Assembly (NCBI GenBank): GCA_020974905.1
Contig: CP087563.1
Coordinates: 5,828,001-5,892,000 of the forward strand
DNA from: Planctomycetes bacterium syqfu
Lineage (GTDB): Bacteria; Planctomycetota; Phycisphaerae; Phycisphaerales; Phycisphaeraceae
Length of the DNA stretch: 64,000 bases
Direction of reading: 5' to 3'
Part shown: in pieces, positions 1 through 8,554 of the stretch
Layout: each line of letters starts with the position of its first letter
Numbering within the stretch: the stretch's first letter is position 1
Translations under genes and position numbers: made by a program
The notes under the pieces: model-generated
The model's database searches: none
What the model was told of the DNA's origin: nothing
What the model saw: the letters and a program-made list of their open reading frames with translations, nothing else

Positions 1-2
1 AG

Positions 3-350
3 GATTTTGCCAACCATGTTTATCAATGGTGTCGCACTATTCTGGGACGCAAGCATCGACCGACTGCCATGCTCTGTCGCAGTGATGCCATTGCGCGGAC
101 AGCCACATTTGCTGCTGCGGGGATGGAACTCGCGTTGCCCCGGGATTTAAGTGTGATCAGTTGGGGCGGTGCAACGCGTGTTGCACAGAGTTACCCCTGC
201 ATGGACTCAATGGTTTTTGACACCGAGGCGCTTGTCAGCTCTGCCATTGATCTACTCTCCAAACGAATGAAACACACTGCGACAAAGCCACAAACCATCC
301 GCATCCCCATGCAGATGTCAGAGGGTATGACCGTTGGGCCTTGCCCGTGA
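3..350 (+). CDS. LacI-family regulator, C-terminal part only
   Basis: The reading frame is open from the first bases and stops at 350, so the gene begins outside the window. The visible roughly 115 residues look like the last part of a LacI/GalR sensor domain: a stretch resembling 'xPTAMLCRSDAIA', then 'LPRDLSVISWGG' (the usual P-x-D-[IV]-S-[IV]-x-G/S-[FW]-[DG] strand), then a helix before the C-terminus. It would bind a sugar ligand in the cytoplasm and control nearby genes. It lies 64 bases upstream of the galactosidase-like fusion on the same strand and is probably its regulator (inference). The DNA-binding domain is not visible. Confidence 0.8.
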   Translation, partial: DFANHVYQWCRTILGRKHRPTAMLCRSDAIARTATFAAAGMELALPRDLSVISWGGATRVAQSYPCMDSMVFDTEALVSSAIDLLSKRMKHTATKPQTIRIPMQMSEGMTVGPCP

Positions 351-414
351 TGTCATGCTCGTAACCGTAAACTGAGACTCCCCAAGATAGACGCACACAG
401 ACAACAGTCATTCC

Positions 415-3400
415 ATGAACAACAACACAACGCAATTGACCTCACAAGCAACCGTCCTTAAAGCAGGGCGTCTGACATTAACCTTTGATCAGCAAGCGTG
501 GACACTTCACGATCAGGTCCATGACTGCATGCTGCTGCGTTCGCCAACATTGGCATGGTTCTCACCTGATCTTGCCGGTGTAGCGATGACATCATTGACT
601 TACGCTCTCACGGACACCCGTGATGATCAGGTGGTCTTGCAATCCAATAAGCAGGATTGGGGGCAGGTGACGGTGAGCGTCAAAGCCATTGCTGATGCCG
701 ATGCATTTGATATCAGTATGCAAATGGATGTCACCCGTGATGTTCGCCTTGCATCATTGCAGTGTCTGCCGCCCCAGACCGCGTTGAACTTTTTCAAACT
801 CATCAACTACCGCAATCGGCATCACTGTGATCAGGCCTGGCCGGAGTTACTGCTGGGTGGGGCAGGATGTCAGACGGACACCGCATCCGGAGATTGGCAA
901 TTTGCACCGCATCCGACATTGATGTTTTTACAACGCAATGATGCGTATCTTTCTCTGGGTGCCATCGACCTGCCACGCGACAGTTTCGGCATGCATTTTC
1001 AGGCTCGCAACTATCTGCTTGATCATTGGCTGGTGGATTATGGTGGTGATGAAGATGGTTTGTCTCTGGCTGAGGGGCAGACTTTTACCATGCCGACCTT
1101 TCGACTGCGATACAGTGAACAACCCGATGCTTATGCAGCATACGCGGACTTTGGGTGGCAGTTGGTCAAGGCTGGCAAATGCCCGGACCCCGCAGCGCGT
1201 GTGACTTCACAGCAACAGTGGTGGCTTGATCCGTTGTATTGCACATGGGTTGATCAATGCATGCTTGCCAGCTACCAGCCCGCTGTCGAATTGCAGACGC
1301 AGGCTAATAATTGTGATCATCCCACCCGATCATCGCTCAGCCAGGAGATGGTTCGCAAGGCGGTCAAGACGATCCGTGAGTATGATCTGCCGTTTAAGAC
1401 CATCCTGCTTGATGAAGGTTGGCATCAGTCTCGTGGGGATTGGCATCCACACCCGGATCGTTTCCCCGAGATGCGCAAGCTGGTGGATGAACTGCATGAT
1501 CAGGGATTCAAGGTCGTCATCTGGTGGGCTTGGCCGGAGATTGAAAAAGCAGCGGAGTCTTCCATTGACCCGTCACTACTCATGGGTGCTGGCAAGCGTA
1601 ATCGCCATGGTTGTCAGATGTATGACTTTTCCAATCCGGTGGTGCAGGAGAACTATTTCAAACCGCTGTTCACCATGCTCTTTTCCGATGCGCCAGGCTG
1701 CTGCAATTTCGACGGTATCAAGACGGACTTCCAGGCAGACAAGATTCACACGGACATGCCTCTGGCAGACCCATCATGGCGGGGTGAGGAAAATTATCTC
1801 TACCAAATGCACAAACTCTTTTACACCACGCTCAAAAGTATCAAGCCTGATGCAGTGCATATCGGTTGTGCAGGGCATTACTGGTTGGCACCTTACATCG
1901 ACATCAACCGCACGTATGACGTGCATGGCAGTAATGTCCAGGAACATGTCTGCCGAGCGAAAATGCTTCAATCCACGACGTTTGATGCGCCGGTGGCTTT
2001 TGACTTTCACAACTTCCTTGAGAATCTGGAAACGTATTTCGACACCGCTCGCCAGATGCAATGCAGTGTCGAGGTGGGCAATGTGCTCTGCACGCGGGAG
2101 AATGTACTGTCCGAATCCGTGCCTGCCGATGCGTCCTATCTCAAGCGACTGAGCGCCAAACTCGCGCCGGTGATGGCGATGTTGTTGATGGTGCTGAGTA
2201 TGTTTGCAGGGAGTGTGCAAGCGCAGGAAAGTGGGGCGGATTTGCTGCCGGTGTTTTCACGGGCACATGATGGTCAACCGCTGCGCGTCTCGGTGTTGGG
2301 CGGATCAATCACACAAGCGGGTAAAGGTTGGATCACCGATTGGCTCATCGAGCAGTTCCCCAAGTCCAACATCATGATGAACAATGCAGGCATGAGTGCG
2401 ACTGGCAGCAGCCTTGGCATATTCCGACTGCAACGCGATGTGATTGCTGCACAGCCGGACCTGGTGTTTATTGAGTATGCGGTCAATGACGGTGGGACGA
2501 ATGATGAAGATGCGATCCGTTACACCGAGAGCATTGTGGTGCGTCTCAAATCCCTGCCTCACCCGCCTGCGATTGTGTTTCTTCAGGCTGCAGCAAAGAA
2601 CGGCTCAAAGCGGTATCGACATCAACAAGTCGCTGCGCATTACGGCTTGTTTGATATTGACCTGCAGGTTGCAGTCGACAACTATCTTAAAGAAACAGGT
2701 CAAGCATGGTCGGCTGTGATGTCCGACAGTGTGCATCCCAACAAGCAGGGGCATGCGTTGTATTCACAGGTAATCGCCCGGAAACTTCAGCCGTTTGTTG
2801 AACAGTCACGCATGCATGTTTCGTCGGCACCGATCACATTGCCCAAGCCGATCAGTGATAAGCCGCTGATTCTTGATGGCATGATGATGCCGATCCCGGT
2901 GCAGGCGGGTTGGAAGCAGACACATTCGCTGCCGCATTGGTGGTCACGGTTTTTCAATGGTGCGGTGGTGTCGGATCAGGTTGGCGCGGAGTTGACTTTG
3001 TCGGTGCGTGGCAGCATGGTTGGTTTGCTTTTCCCACTGGACAGCAAGATCGGCGGGACGTTTTACGCCAGTCTGGATGGGCAGGATCCGGTGCTCATCG
3101 ACCAATCCTATCGCGGCGGATACAGCTCACGCATCTTCGGCAAGGACCTGCCTGCCTGTGAACATCAACTGAAAATCGCCGTCGCCAACCCGATCCACAA
3201 AGACGCTGGCACGGTGATGATGGGCTACCTGCTCGTTGCCGGTCACACGAATAGTAAGCAGCAGGTCACGGTGTTTGAACCCGTCAATCTGTCTGCCATG
3301 GCAAGTCGTACGTTCCAACCCGTGCCTGCAACCCGATGGCAATGGGCGGGGATGTACGGGGGCAGTGAGGAGACGGGGGACAAAGCGACCGCCGATTTGT

Positions 3401-3768
3401 TGACGCCTTTTGAACCTGAAAATAAGCCAAAGAAGATCACATGGAAAGACTACGCTGGCGAAGGTGAGATTGTGAATTTCGCACCACTGACCGGCGCCAA
3501 GGATCGTGGTGTTTGCTATGCACGAACAACCATCTCGCGCCAGGAAGCCGGCCAGATACTCATGGCTTTGAAGCTGGATTACTTTGCCAGAATCTGGATC
3601 AATGGACAGTTGACTCACACCATTGATCGCTCCAAGCATGGCGGGATCGCCCCGACATTGCCGTTCCTTTTGCCGGTGAATCTGAAAGCCGGTGAGAATG
3701 AAATTCTGATCAAGGTCCACGCAGGCAGCAACGGCAGCATGTTCGGGATGTATCTCCAATCAGAGTGA
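415..3768 (+). CDS. GH36/alpha-galactosidase-like domain fused in frame to a secreted SGNH esterase
   Basis: This is a 1117-residue reading frame made of two unrelated enzymes. Residues 1 to about 580 look like a GH36-type alpha-galactosidase: an N-terminal beta-sandwich, then a barrel with 'LLDEGWHQ' and 'FDGIKTDFQ', whose Asp438 is the likely nucleophile; Asp502 in 'NRTYDVHGS' may be the acid/base. No signal peptide is seen at the N-terminus. Residues about 577-603 form a classical signal peptide (basic K/R stretch, hydrophobic core, cleavage near VQA/QES). An SGNH esterase follows, with Ser631 in GGSIT, Asn691 in AVND and Asp771/His774 in DSVHP. The C-terminal 290 residues look like beta-sandwich, carbohydrate-binding-like domains. 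A related SGNH protein sits at 16475-17806. The usual C-terminal beta-domain of GH36 seems to be missing, so this looks like two genes joined by an in-frame deletion rather than a designed fusion. Whether either half is active is unknown. Confidence 0.8.
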   Translation: MNNNTTQLTSQATVLKAGRLTLTFDQQAWTLHDQVHDCMLLRSPTLAWFSPDLAGVAMTSLTYALTDTRDDQVVLQSNKQDWGQVTVSVKAIADADAFDISMQMDVTRDVRLASLQCLPPQTALNFFKLINYRNRHHCDQAWPELLLGGAGCQTDTASGDWQFAPHPTLMFLQRNDAYLSLGAIDLPRDSFGMHFQARNYLLDHWLVDYGGDEDGLSLAEGQTFTMPTFRLRYSEQPDAYAAYADFGWQLVKAGKCPDPAARVTSQQQWWLDPLYCTWVDQCMLASYQPAVELQTQANNCDHPTRSSLSQEMVRKAVKTIREYDLPFKTILLDEGWHQSRGDWHPHPDRFPEMRKLVDELHDQGFKVVIWWAWPEIEKAAESSIDPSLLMGAGKRNRHGCQMYDFSNPVVQENYFKPLFTMLFSDAPGCCNFDGIKTDFQADKIHTDMPLADPSWRGEENYLYQMHKLFYTTLKSIKPDAVHIGCAGHYWLAPYIDINRTYDVHGSNVQEHVCRAKMLQSTTFDAPVAFDFHNFLENLETYFDTARQMQCSVEVGNVLCTRENVLSESVPADASYLKRLSAKLAPVMAMLLMVLSMFAGSVQAQESGADLLPVFSRAHDGQPLRVSVLGGSITQAGKGWITDWLIEQFPKSNIMMNNAGMSATGSSLGIFRLQRDVIAAQPDLVFIEYAVNDGGTNDEDAIRYTESIVVRLKSLPHPPAIVFLQAAAKNGSKRYRHQQVAAHYGLFDIDLQVAVDNYLKETGQAWSAVMSDSVHPNKQGHALYSQVIARKLQPFVEQSRMHVSSAPITLPKPISDKPLILDGMMMPIPVQAGWKQTHSLPHWWSRFFNGAVVSDQVGAELTLSVRGSMVGLLFPLDSKIGGTFYASLDGQDPVLIDQSYRGGYSSRIFGKDLPACEHQLKIAVANPIHKDAGTVMMGYLLVAGHTNSKQQVTVFEPVNLSAMASRTFQPVPATRWQWAGMYGGSEETGDKATADLLTPFEPENKPKKITWKDYAGEGEIVNFAPLTGAKDRGVCYARTTISRQEAGQILMALKLDYFARIWINGQLTHTIDRSKHGGIAPTLPFLLPVNLKAGENEILIKVHAGSNGSMFGMYLQSE

Positions 3769-3772
3769 TCGC

Positions 3773-4618
3773 TCAACGTTCTGTGGTGCGATACACCGAT
3801 GGACTTACCCCGTTTTGTCGCTTAAATGCAGTGGTAAACGCAAAGGCATTGTCATAGCCAACTGCATGAGCGATCTGCTCAATGAGCATGTCCGTGGTGG
3901 TCAGCAAGATGCCCGCGCGTTGCATTCGCAGTCGGGTGACTTGCTGCATCGGTGCATGTCCGAGTTCCGTTTGGCAAAGGCGTCGCAAATGCTCCGTGCT
4001 CAAGTCCGCCAACTCCGCAAGGCGGTCATTGTTCCATTTGGATGACAGGTTCATGTCTACTTCCTGCCAGAGTTGCCAAAGCCGACTGGGTTTTTGATTG
4101 GACGCACAAGCGCGCTGAATCAGTTGATCAATAAGGCCGACCCATTGGCGGATTATGCCCGGATCATTCGCACCAACGACTTCATGATGCAGACAGGAGA
4201 TTGCTGCATGGATCGGCTGAACCTGTAATTCGACTAACATGGGTTGATCGATCGGCAATAAGTCCAACCACTGGGTTTGTTCATACATCACCCAACAGAC
4301 ATTCCACATGCCACGCTTGGGAGCGTGATATGCATGCAGAATATCCGCCGGTGTGACATAAGCTTGATTGGATGAGCAGGTCTGCCAGGCATCATCAATG
4401 AGCACTTGCCCGTGACCACTGAGGCAGGCAAGGATTTGAAAGACATGGTGATCATCACGCACGAACGCAAATCCGTCTCTAGCCTGTGAGATGCCCAGCA
4501 TGCTGATCCCAAACTCGCGCATGACGTTCACCTGGTTGGCGGTGACAATGCGTTCAGTGGTGTTTTTGCCAATGGTGTGTGTTTTACGAAGGTGGTTGTG
4601 TGTTTTGCTTATGTTCAT
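3773..4618 (-). CDS. AraC-family transcriptional regulator
   Basis: 281 residues. The N-terminal half looks like an AraC-type cupin sensor domain ('HHVFQILACLSGHGQVLIDD', then 'ADILHAYHAP'). The C-terminal 100 residues hold two helix-turn-helix units: 'LAELADLSTEHLRRLCQTELG' and 'IEQIAHAVGYDNAFAFTTAFKR', ending in 'NGVSPSVYR', the family signature. It would bind a sugar and act on DNA in the cytoplasm. The gene is divergent from the GH2 enzyme at 4720 with about 100 bases between them, the usual arrangement for local control, and it converges on the fusion gene with four bases between stop codons. The annotated start is the first ATG of the frame; an internal Met at about residue 33 is an alternative. 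The inducer cannot be read from the sequence. Confidence 0.88.
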   Translation of the reverse strand: MNISKTHNHLRKTHTIGKNTTERIVTANQVNVMREFGISMLGISQARDGFAFVRDDHHVFQILACLSGHGQVLIDDAWQTCSSNQAYVTPADILHAYHAPKRGMWNVCWVMYEQTQWLDLLPIDQPMLVELQVQPIHAAISCLHHEVVGANDPGIIRQWVGLIDQLIQRACASNQKPSRLWQLWQEVDMNLSSKWNNDRLAELADLSTEHLRRLCQTELGHAPMQQVTRLRMQRAGILLTTTDMLIEQIAHAVGYDNAFAFTTAFKRQNGVSPSVYRTTER

Positions 4619-4650
4619 TGGTTGATATCCAGTTTATAAACATGTCGTTT

Positions 4651-4696
4651 TGATGAACAGGGTCAAGATTGCTGTTTGCCTAAAATGATGAACATG
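4651..4696. promoter_or_regulatory. Possible AraC binding sites (direct repeat)
   Basis: TGATGAACAGG (4651-4661) and TGATGAACATG (4686-4696) form a direct repeat with a 35-base step in the divergent gap between the AraC gene and the GH2 gene. AraC proteins usually bind direct repeats, so this fits, but the assignment is inference and the match is short. Confidence 0.3.
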
Positions 4697-4719
4697 AGGA
4701 AAATAAAAAGGTCCAAGGC

Positions 4720-6516
4720 ATGTCCACGAATACACCCCGAGCAGAGTATCCCCGTCCACAGATGGTTCGCAAGGATTGGCTGTGTTTAAATGGTTCATGG
4801 GATTTTGCATTTGATTTTGCAGACACCGGACTTAAACGCGGCATGTTGGAACAGGCTTTTGAGAAGACAATCACCGTGCCGTTCTGCCCGGAGTCTGAAT
4901 TGTCGGGGATCGGTTATACCGACTTCATGAACGCGGTGTGGTATCGCAAACAAGTGACCATTCCACAGTCCTGGCAAGACCAGCGATTGTTGCTGCACTT
5001 TCAGGCTGTAGATGACGAAGCGACGGTGTGGGTCAACGGCAAGCAGGTCGGCAGACATCATGGTGGCTGGACACCGTTTACCTGTGATATCACCGATGCC
5101 GTTGGTGATGCGATGACGGCGGAGATTGTCGTGCGTGCTCGTGATCGCCGCGATCCCAAGCCGCAGGGTAAGCAGTCGATTCGCTATGAGAATTTCGGCT
5201 GTCTCTACACACGGACCACCGGTATCTGGCAGACAGTTTGGATGGAACCGGTCCCCAGGATCGCATCACTCAAACGCCCACGCATCACACCCAATTGCAT
5301 GCAAAGTCGATTTGAGATTGAGCAACCCATTGATGGTGGTTTTGCTGCTTTGGAGTTGCGCATCACCGTCCGAGATGAGCAGGGCGAAGTGACTGCGATA
5401 CAAAAAACACTGAAAAACATGATGGTTCCGCGTGTCCAAGTCATCATTCCCCAAGACCGGTTGCGACTCTGGTCAATGGACGATCCGCACCTTTACGAGA
5501 TGACCATCCAATTGCTTGATGCTGATGGCAATGTGATTGATACGGTTGAAAGTTATGCAGGCATGCGCAGTGTCAGCATTGATGGCAAGGCGATTTTGAT
5601 TAACGGTAAGCGCGTCTTCCAACGCCTGGTTTTGGATCAAGGTTACTATCCCGATGGCATCATGACCGCGCCCTCGGATCAAGCGTTGATCGATGACATC
5701 CAACTGAGTCTGAATGCCGGTTTTAATGGCGCACGCCTGCATCAGAAGGTGTTTGAAGAGCGATTCCTTTATCACGCCGACCGCATGGGCTATCTGGTTT
5801 GGGGAGAGTTTGGTGATTGGGGATACGGTCGCTATGACGGGCAACGTCAGCCGCATGATGCCTTCACCACGACATGGGTGACCCAGTGGCTTGAAGCCGT
5901 TGCGCGAGACTATTCGCATCCTGCAATCATCGGTTGGTGTCCGCTCAATGAGACGGCAGCACCGATGGATGACCAGATTCACAACCTCGATGATGTGACG
6001 CATGCGATGTATCACGCGACCAAACTCGCTGACCCCACGCGTCCCGTTTTGGACACTTCGGGGTATTCGCATCGCGTGGTCGGCGCGGATGTTTATGACT
6101 GTCATGACTATGAACAGGACCCCCGGAAGCTTGCAACGAATCAAGTTGGATTGGCGGAGAATAAGCCCTTTACCAATGGTTCAGATCAGCCCGACCCATG
6201 GTCGATTCCCTATGCGGGTCAACCGTTTTTCGTTAGTGAGTTCGGCGGTATCTGGTGGAACCCCAAGGCTGCAGCAACAGAAAACTCATGGGGCTATGGT
6301 CAACGTCCCAAGACGATTGATGAGTTCTATGAACGCTTTGAAGGTCTGTGCACGGTCCTGCTGCAAAACCCGGATATGTTCGGCTACTGCTACACGCAGT
6401 TAACCGATGTGTTCCAGGAGCAAAACGGGATTTACTATTTCAATCGTGAAATAAAATTCGACATGAAGCGAATCTTTGACATTCAACAACAGGTGGCTGC
6501 TATCGAGAAGCTGTGA
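4720..6516 (+). CDS. Glycoside hydrolase family 2 enzyme (beta-galactosidase/beta-glucuronidase type)
   Basis: 598 residues with the GH2 order of domains: a jelly-roll sugar-binding domain (residues about 15-185, 'LNGSWDFAFDF', 'VWVNGKQVGRHHGGWTPF'), an immunoglobulin-like domain (about 190-290) and a TIM barrel. The catalytic residues are visible: Glu411 in 'WCPLNET' as acid/base and Glu507 in 'FVSEFGG' as nucleophile. At about 600 residues it belongs to the shorter GH2 class. No signal peptide is seen, so it probably acts in the cytoplasm on imported oligosaccharides. The start has an AAGG-type ribosome site. The gene is divergent from the AraC regulator and is followed closely by the alpha/beta hydrolase. 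The exact sugar cannot be told from sequence alone. Confidence 0.9.
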   Translation: MSTNTPRAEYPRPQMVRKDWLCLNGSWDFAFDFADTGLKRGMLEQAFEKTITVPFCPESELSGIGYTDFMNAVWYRKQVTIPQSWQDQRLLLHFQAVDDEATVWVNGKQVGRHHGGWTPFTCDITDAVGDAMTAEIVVRARDRRDPKPQGKQSIRYENFGCLYTRTTGIWQTVWMEPVPRIASLKRPRITPNCMQSRFEIEQPIDGGFAALELRITVRDEQGEVTAIQKTLKNMMVPRVQVIIPQDRLRLWSMDDPHLYEMTIQLLDADGNVIDTVESYAGMRSVSIDGKAILINGKRVFQRLVLDQGYYPDGIMTAPSDQALIDDIQLSLNAGFNGARLHQKVFEERFLYHADRMGYLVWGEFGDWGYGRYDGQRQPHDAFTTTWVTQWLEAVARDYSHPAIIGWCPLNETAAPMDDQIHNLDDVTHAMYHATKLADPTRPVLDTSGYSHRVVGADVYDCHDYEQDPRKLATNQVGLAENKPFTNGSDQPDPWSIPYAGQPFFVSEFGGIWWNPKAAATENSWGYGQRPKTIDEFYERFEGLCTVLLQNPDMFGYCYTQLTDVFQEQNGIYYFNREIKFDMKRIFDIQQQVAAIEKL

Positions 6517-6596
6517 ACTTGGTAGAATTTGCAGGCAAGGTTGACCCGTTGGGGGATGATCCAAGGAACGTTGTCTGCTTATTTGATTGTTTGATC

Positions 6597-7334
6597 ATGA
6601 CTGAAAAAACCGATCCGTTTGGCGGCTATGACCGTGAAGATTTCCAACTTGATGGCATTGATTGCATTCTTGTTAAACCTAAGACGGCTGCAGCCGGTAA
6701 CCCCTGGATTTGGCGGGCTCGTTTCTGGGGTGCCTGGCCGGTCACGGAACTGGCGTTATTGGAAAAAGGCTTTCACGTTGCGTTTATCAATGTCGCTGAT
6801 CTGTTTGGTTCTCCCAAAGCGATCGCGCGGTTTGATCTGCTTTACAACCATCTGACCGCTGAACGTGGCTTGTCGAGCAAACCTGCATTGATGGGCTTTA
6901 GTCGTGGTGGTTTGATCATCTACAACTGGGCAGCGAAGAACACTGACAAAGTCAGCTGTCTCTATGCTGACGCCCCGGTGTTGGATGTGAAGAGTTGGCC
7001 TGCTGGTCAAGGCAAAGGACAGGGCAACCCCGATTGCTGGGTCAAATGTCAGCAGGCTTACGAGATGACCGAAGAACAGATGATGCAATGGGAGGGCAAT
7101 CCCAAGGATCACATCGACACGCTGGTTAAAGCAGGGATTCCCGTGATTCACGTTTGTGGTGATATGGATGAAGCCGTGCCGTTCGATGAAAACAGTGAGC
7201 CGTTTATCAAGGCATATCGCAAGCAGGGCGGTGTCGCTGAACTGATCGTCAAAGAAGGTGTCGGCCATCACCCGCATTGCCTGGAAGATCCGACGCCGAT
7301 GGTTGAGTTCATTCTCAAGTACACCGTTGGCTGA
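6597..7334 (+). CDS. Alpha/beta hydrolase, carbohydrate-esterase-like
   Basis: About 245 residues from the ATG at 6597. The frame also opens with GTG at 6513, which would overlap the GH2 stop codon by four bases; I prefer the internal ATG because family-like sequence starts there ('GYDREDFQLDG'). 'WIWRARFWGAWP' precedes the hydrolase core. The nucleophile elbow is 'GFSRGG' (Ser in G-x-S-x-G), followed by an acid-bearing strand 'HVCGDMDEAVPFDEN' and a late His in 'GVGHHPH'. The family includes acetyl- and feruloyl-esterase-like enzymes. It has no signal peptide. Its position just after the GH2 gene suggests that both work on the same imported oligosaccharide, removing ester groups (inference). 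Confidence 0.8.
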   Translation: MTEKTDPFGGYDREDFQLDGIDCILVKPKTAAAGNPWIWRARFWGAWPVTELALLEKGFHVAFINVADLFGSPKAIARFDLLYNHLTAERGLSSKPALMGFSRGGLIIYNWAAKNTDKVSCLYADAPVLDVKSWPAGQGKGQGNPDCWVKCQQAYEMTEEQMMQWEGNPKDHIDTLVKAGIPVIHVCGDMDEAVPFDENSEPFIKAYRKQGGVAELIVKEGVGHHPHCLEDPTPMVEFILKYTVG

Positions 7335-7349
7335 GTGAGTAACATCAGA

Positions 7350-8456
7350 TCATTGGCGTGCTTCACCCATCAGCTTGAGCACTTTGTCATATTCGTTGAT
7401 GCTGATGACCTTGTCGCCACCCATGCGGACAAGCACCATGTCCCATTGGGGGATGATGATGCAGATGTTGTTGAGATTGCCCTGCGCTGCGAAAGTCCGC
7501 GCCGGTGCCGAGGGCCATTTGCGCTGCCCGGTGTGTTCAATGCCGTTGACCCACCAGTTCAAACCGTAACACCCCGGTAACACCGTATACCACGCGCCGT
7601 CCTTATGTGGTGGCATGTCTGATGGGACACGCGGCGTGGTGGCATAGTCGATATAACGCTTGCTGATGAGTTGCTTGCCTGACCATTTACCATCGTTGGC
7701 ATATAACCATCCAAAGCGCGCCATCTGGTAAGCGTTCATCTCCAGGCCGGATGACGTGAAACCCGAACCGCCGTTGATCGTGATCCCATCAATCGGGCCG
7801 AAGTCTTTCCAGCGGTATTGCTCGCGATCCATCCCGATCGGATCACCGATGCGTGCTTTAAACAGACTGTCCAGGGACTGGCCTGCGATATGAGATAATG
7901 CCAATGCCAGCACATCCGATTGACCGGAGTAATGCATCGCTGTCCCCACGGGGTACATCGGCCTTGCAGGTGTGAAGGGTTGGCCTTTGATGTTGGCAAA
8001 ACCACTGGTAAACGTGGCTAAATGCTCCAGCGTGACATCAGGATATTTCTCCTTGAACTCCGGCAAAACGTCAGCAAGCAATGTCTGTGGCGTGCATTTG
8101 CCATCGTCCCACAACAGGCCAAGACACGTGCTCATGTAGGACTTGGTACATGACCAGATGTGTGTCACCGTCTGTGCATCCGAACCTTCCCAGACGACTT
8201 TACCCTTGTAAATCAGCACCGCGCGTGCGTTGCCAAGTTCATTGCAGATGTCATCAAGCTTGGCCATCGCGGCATCGACCTTGGCGGTGTCCAGGCCCAT
8301 CTCCTTGGGCGTTGCATGTTGCCAATGTTCCGCCGGGTAGGTGACGGGTGTTGATGATAATGGCATGAGCGTGTTGTTGGAGGAACAACCCGTGATGCTC
8401 ATCACAACAAAACACATCGACAGAATCATCAAACGATTGGACATGGGTAAACGCAT
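7350..8456 (-). CDS. Beta-lactamase-family serine hydrolase, lipoprotein
   Basis: 368 residues. The N-terminus is a lipoprotein signal ending in 'SITGC', so the mature protein should be lipid-anchored in the cell envelope. The S-x-x-K catalytic motif of the class C beta-lactamase/esterase family is seen as 'WSCTKSY', followed by 'LATFTSGFA' and a tyrosine motif near 'MHYSGQSDVLALAL'. Family members are esterases, D-peptidases or transpeptidase-like enzymes rather than true beta-lactamases. The start ATG at 8456 has GGAG six bases upstream. The gene lies downstream of the sulfatase at 8555 on the same strand with about 100 bases between. The substrate is not predictable. Confidence 0.85.
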   Translation of the reverse strand: MRLPMSNRLMILSMCFVVMSITGCSSNNTLMPLSSTPVTYPAEHWQHATPKEMGLDTAKVDAAMAKLDDICNELGNARAVLIYKGKVVWEGSDAQTVTHIWSCTKSYMSTCLGLLWDDGKCTPQTLLADVLPEFKEKYPDVTLEHLATFTSGFANIKGQPFTPARPMYPVGTAMHYSGQSDVLALALSHIAGQSLDSLFKARIGDPIGMDREQYRWKDFGPIDGITINGGSGFTSSGLEMNAYQMARFGWLYANDGKWSGKQLISKRYIDYATTPRVPSDMPPHKDGAWYTVLPGCYGLNWWVNGIEHTGQRKWPSAPARTFAAQGNLNNICIIIPQWDMVLVRMGGDKVISINEYDKVLKLMGEARQ

Positions 8457-8554
8457 CGCGATCTCCGCTTAAAGGAATCAGGGAGAGATCAGGTTAGTGG
8501 ATTTATTCAGGGATGAAAAATCACACACGTGATTCATTTCACGATACGTGATGG

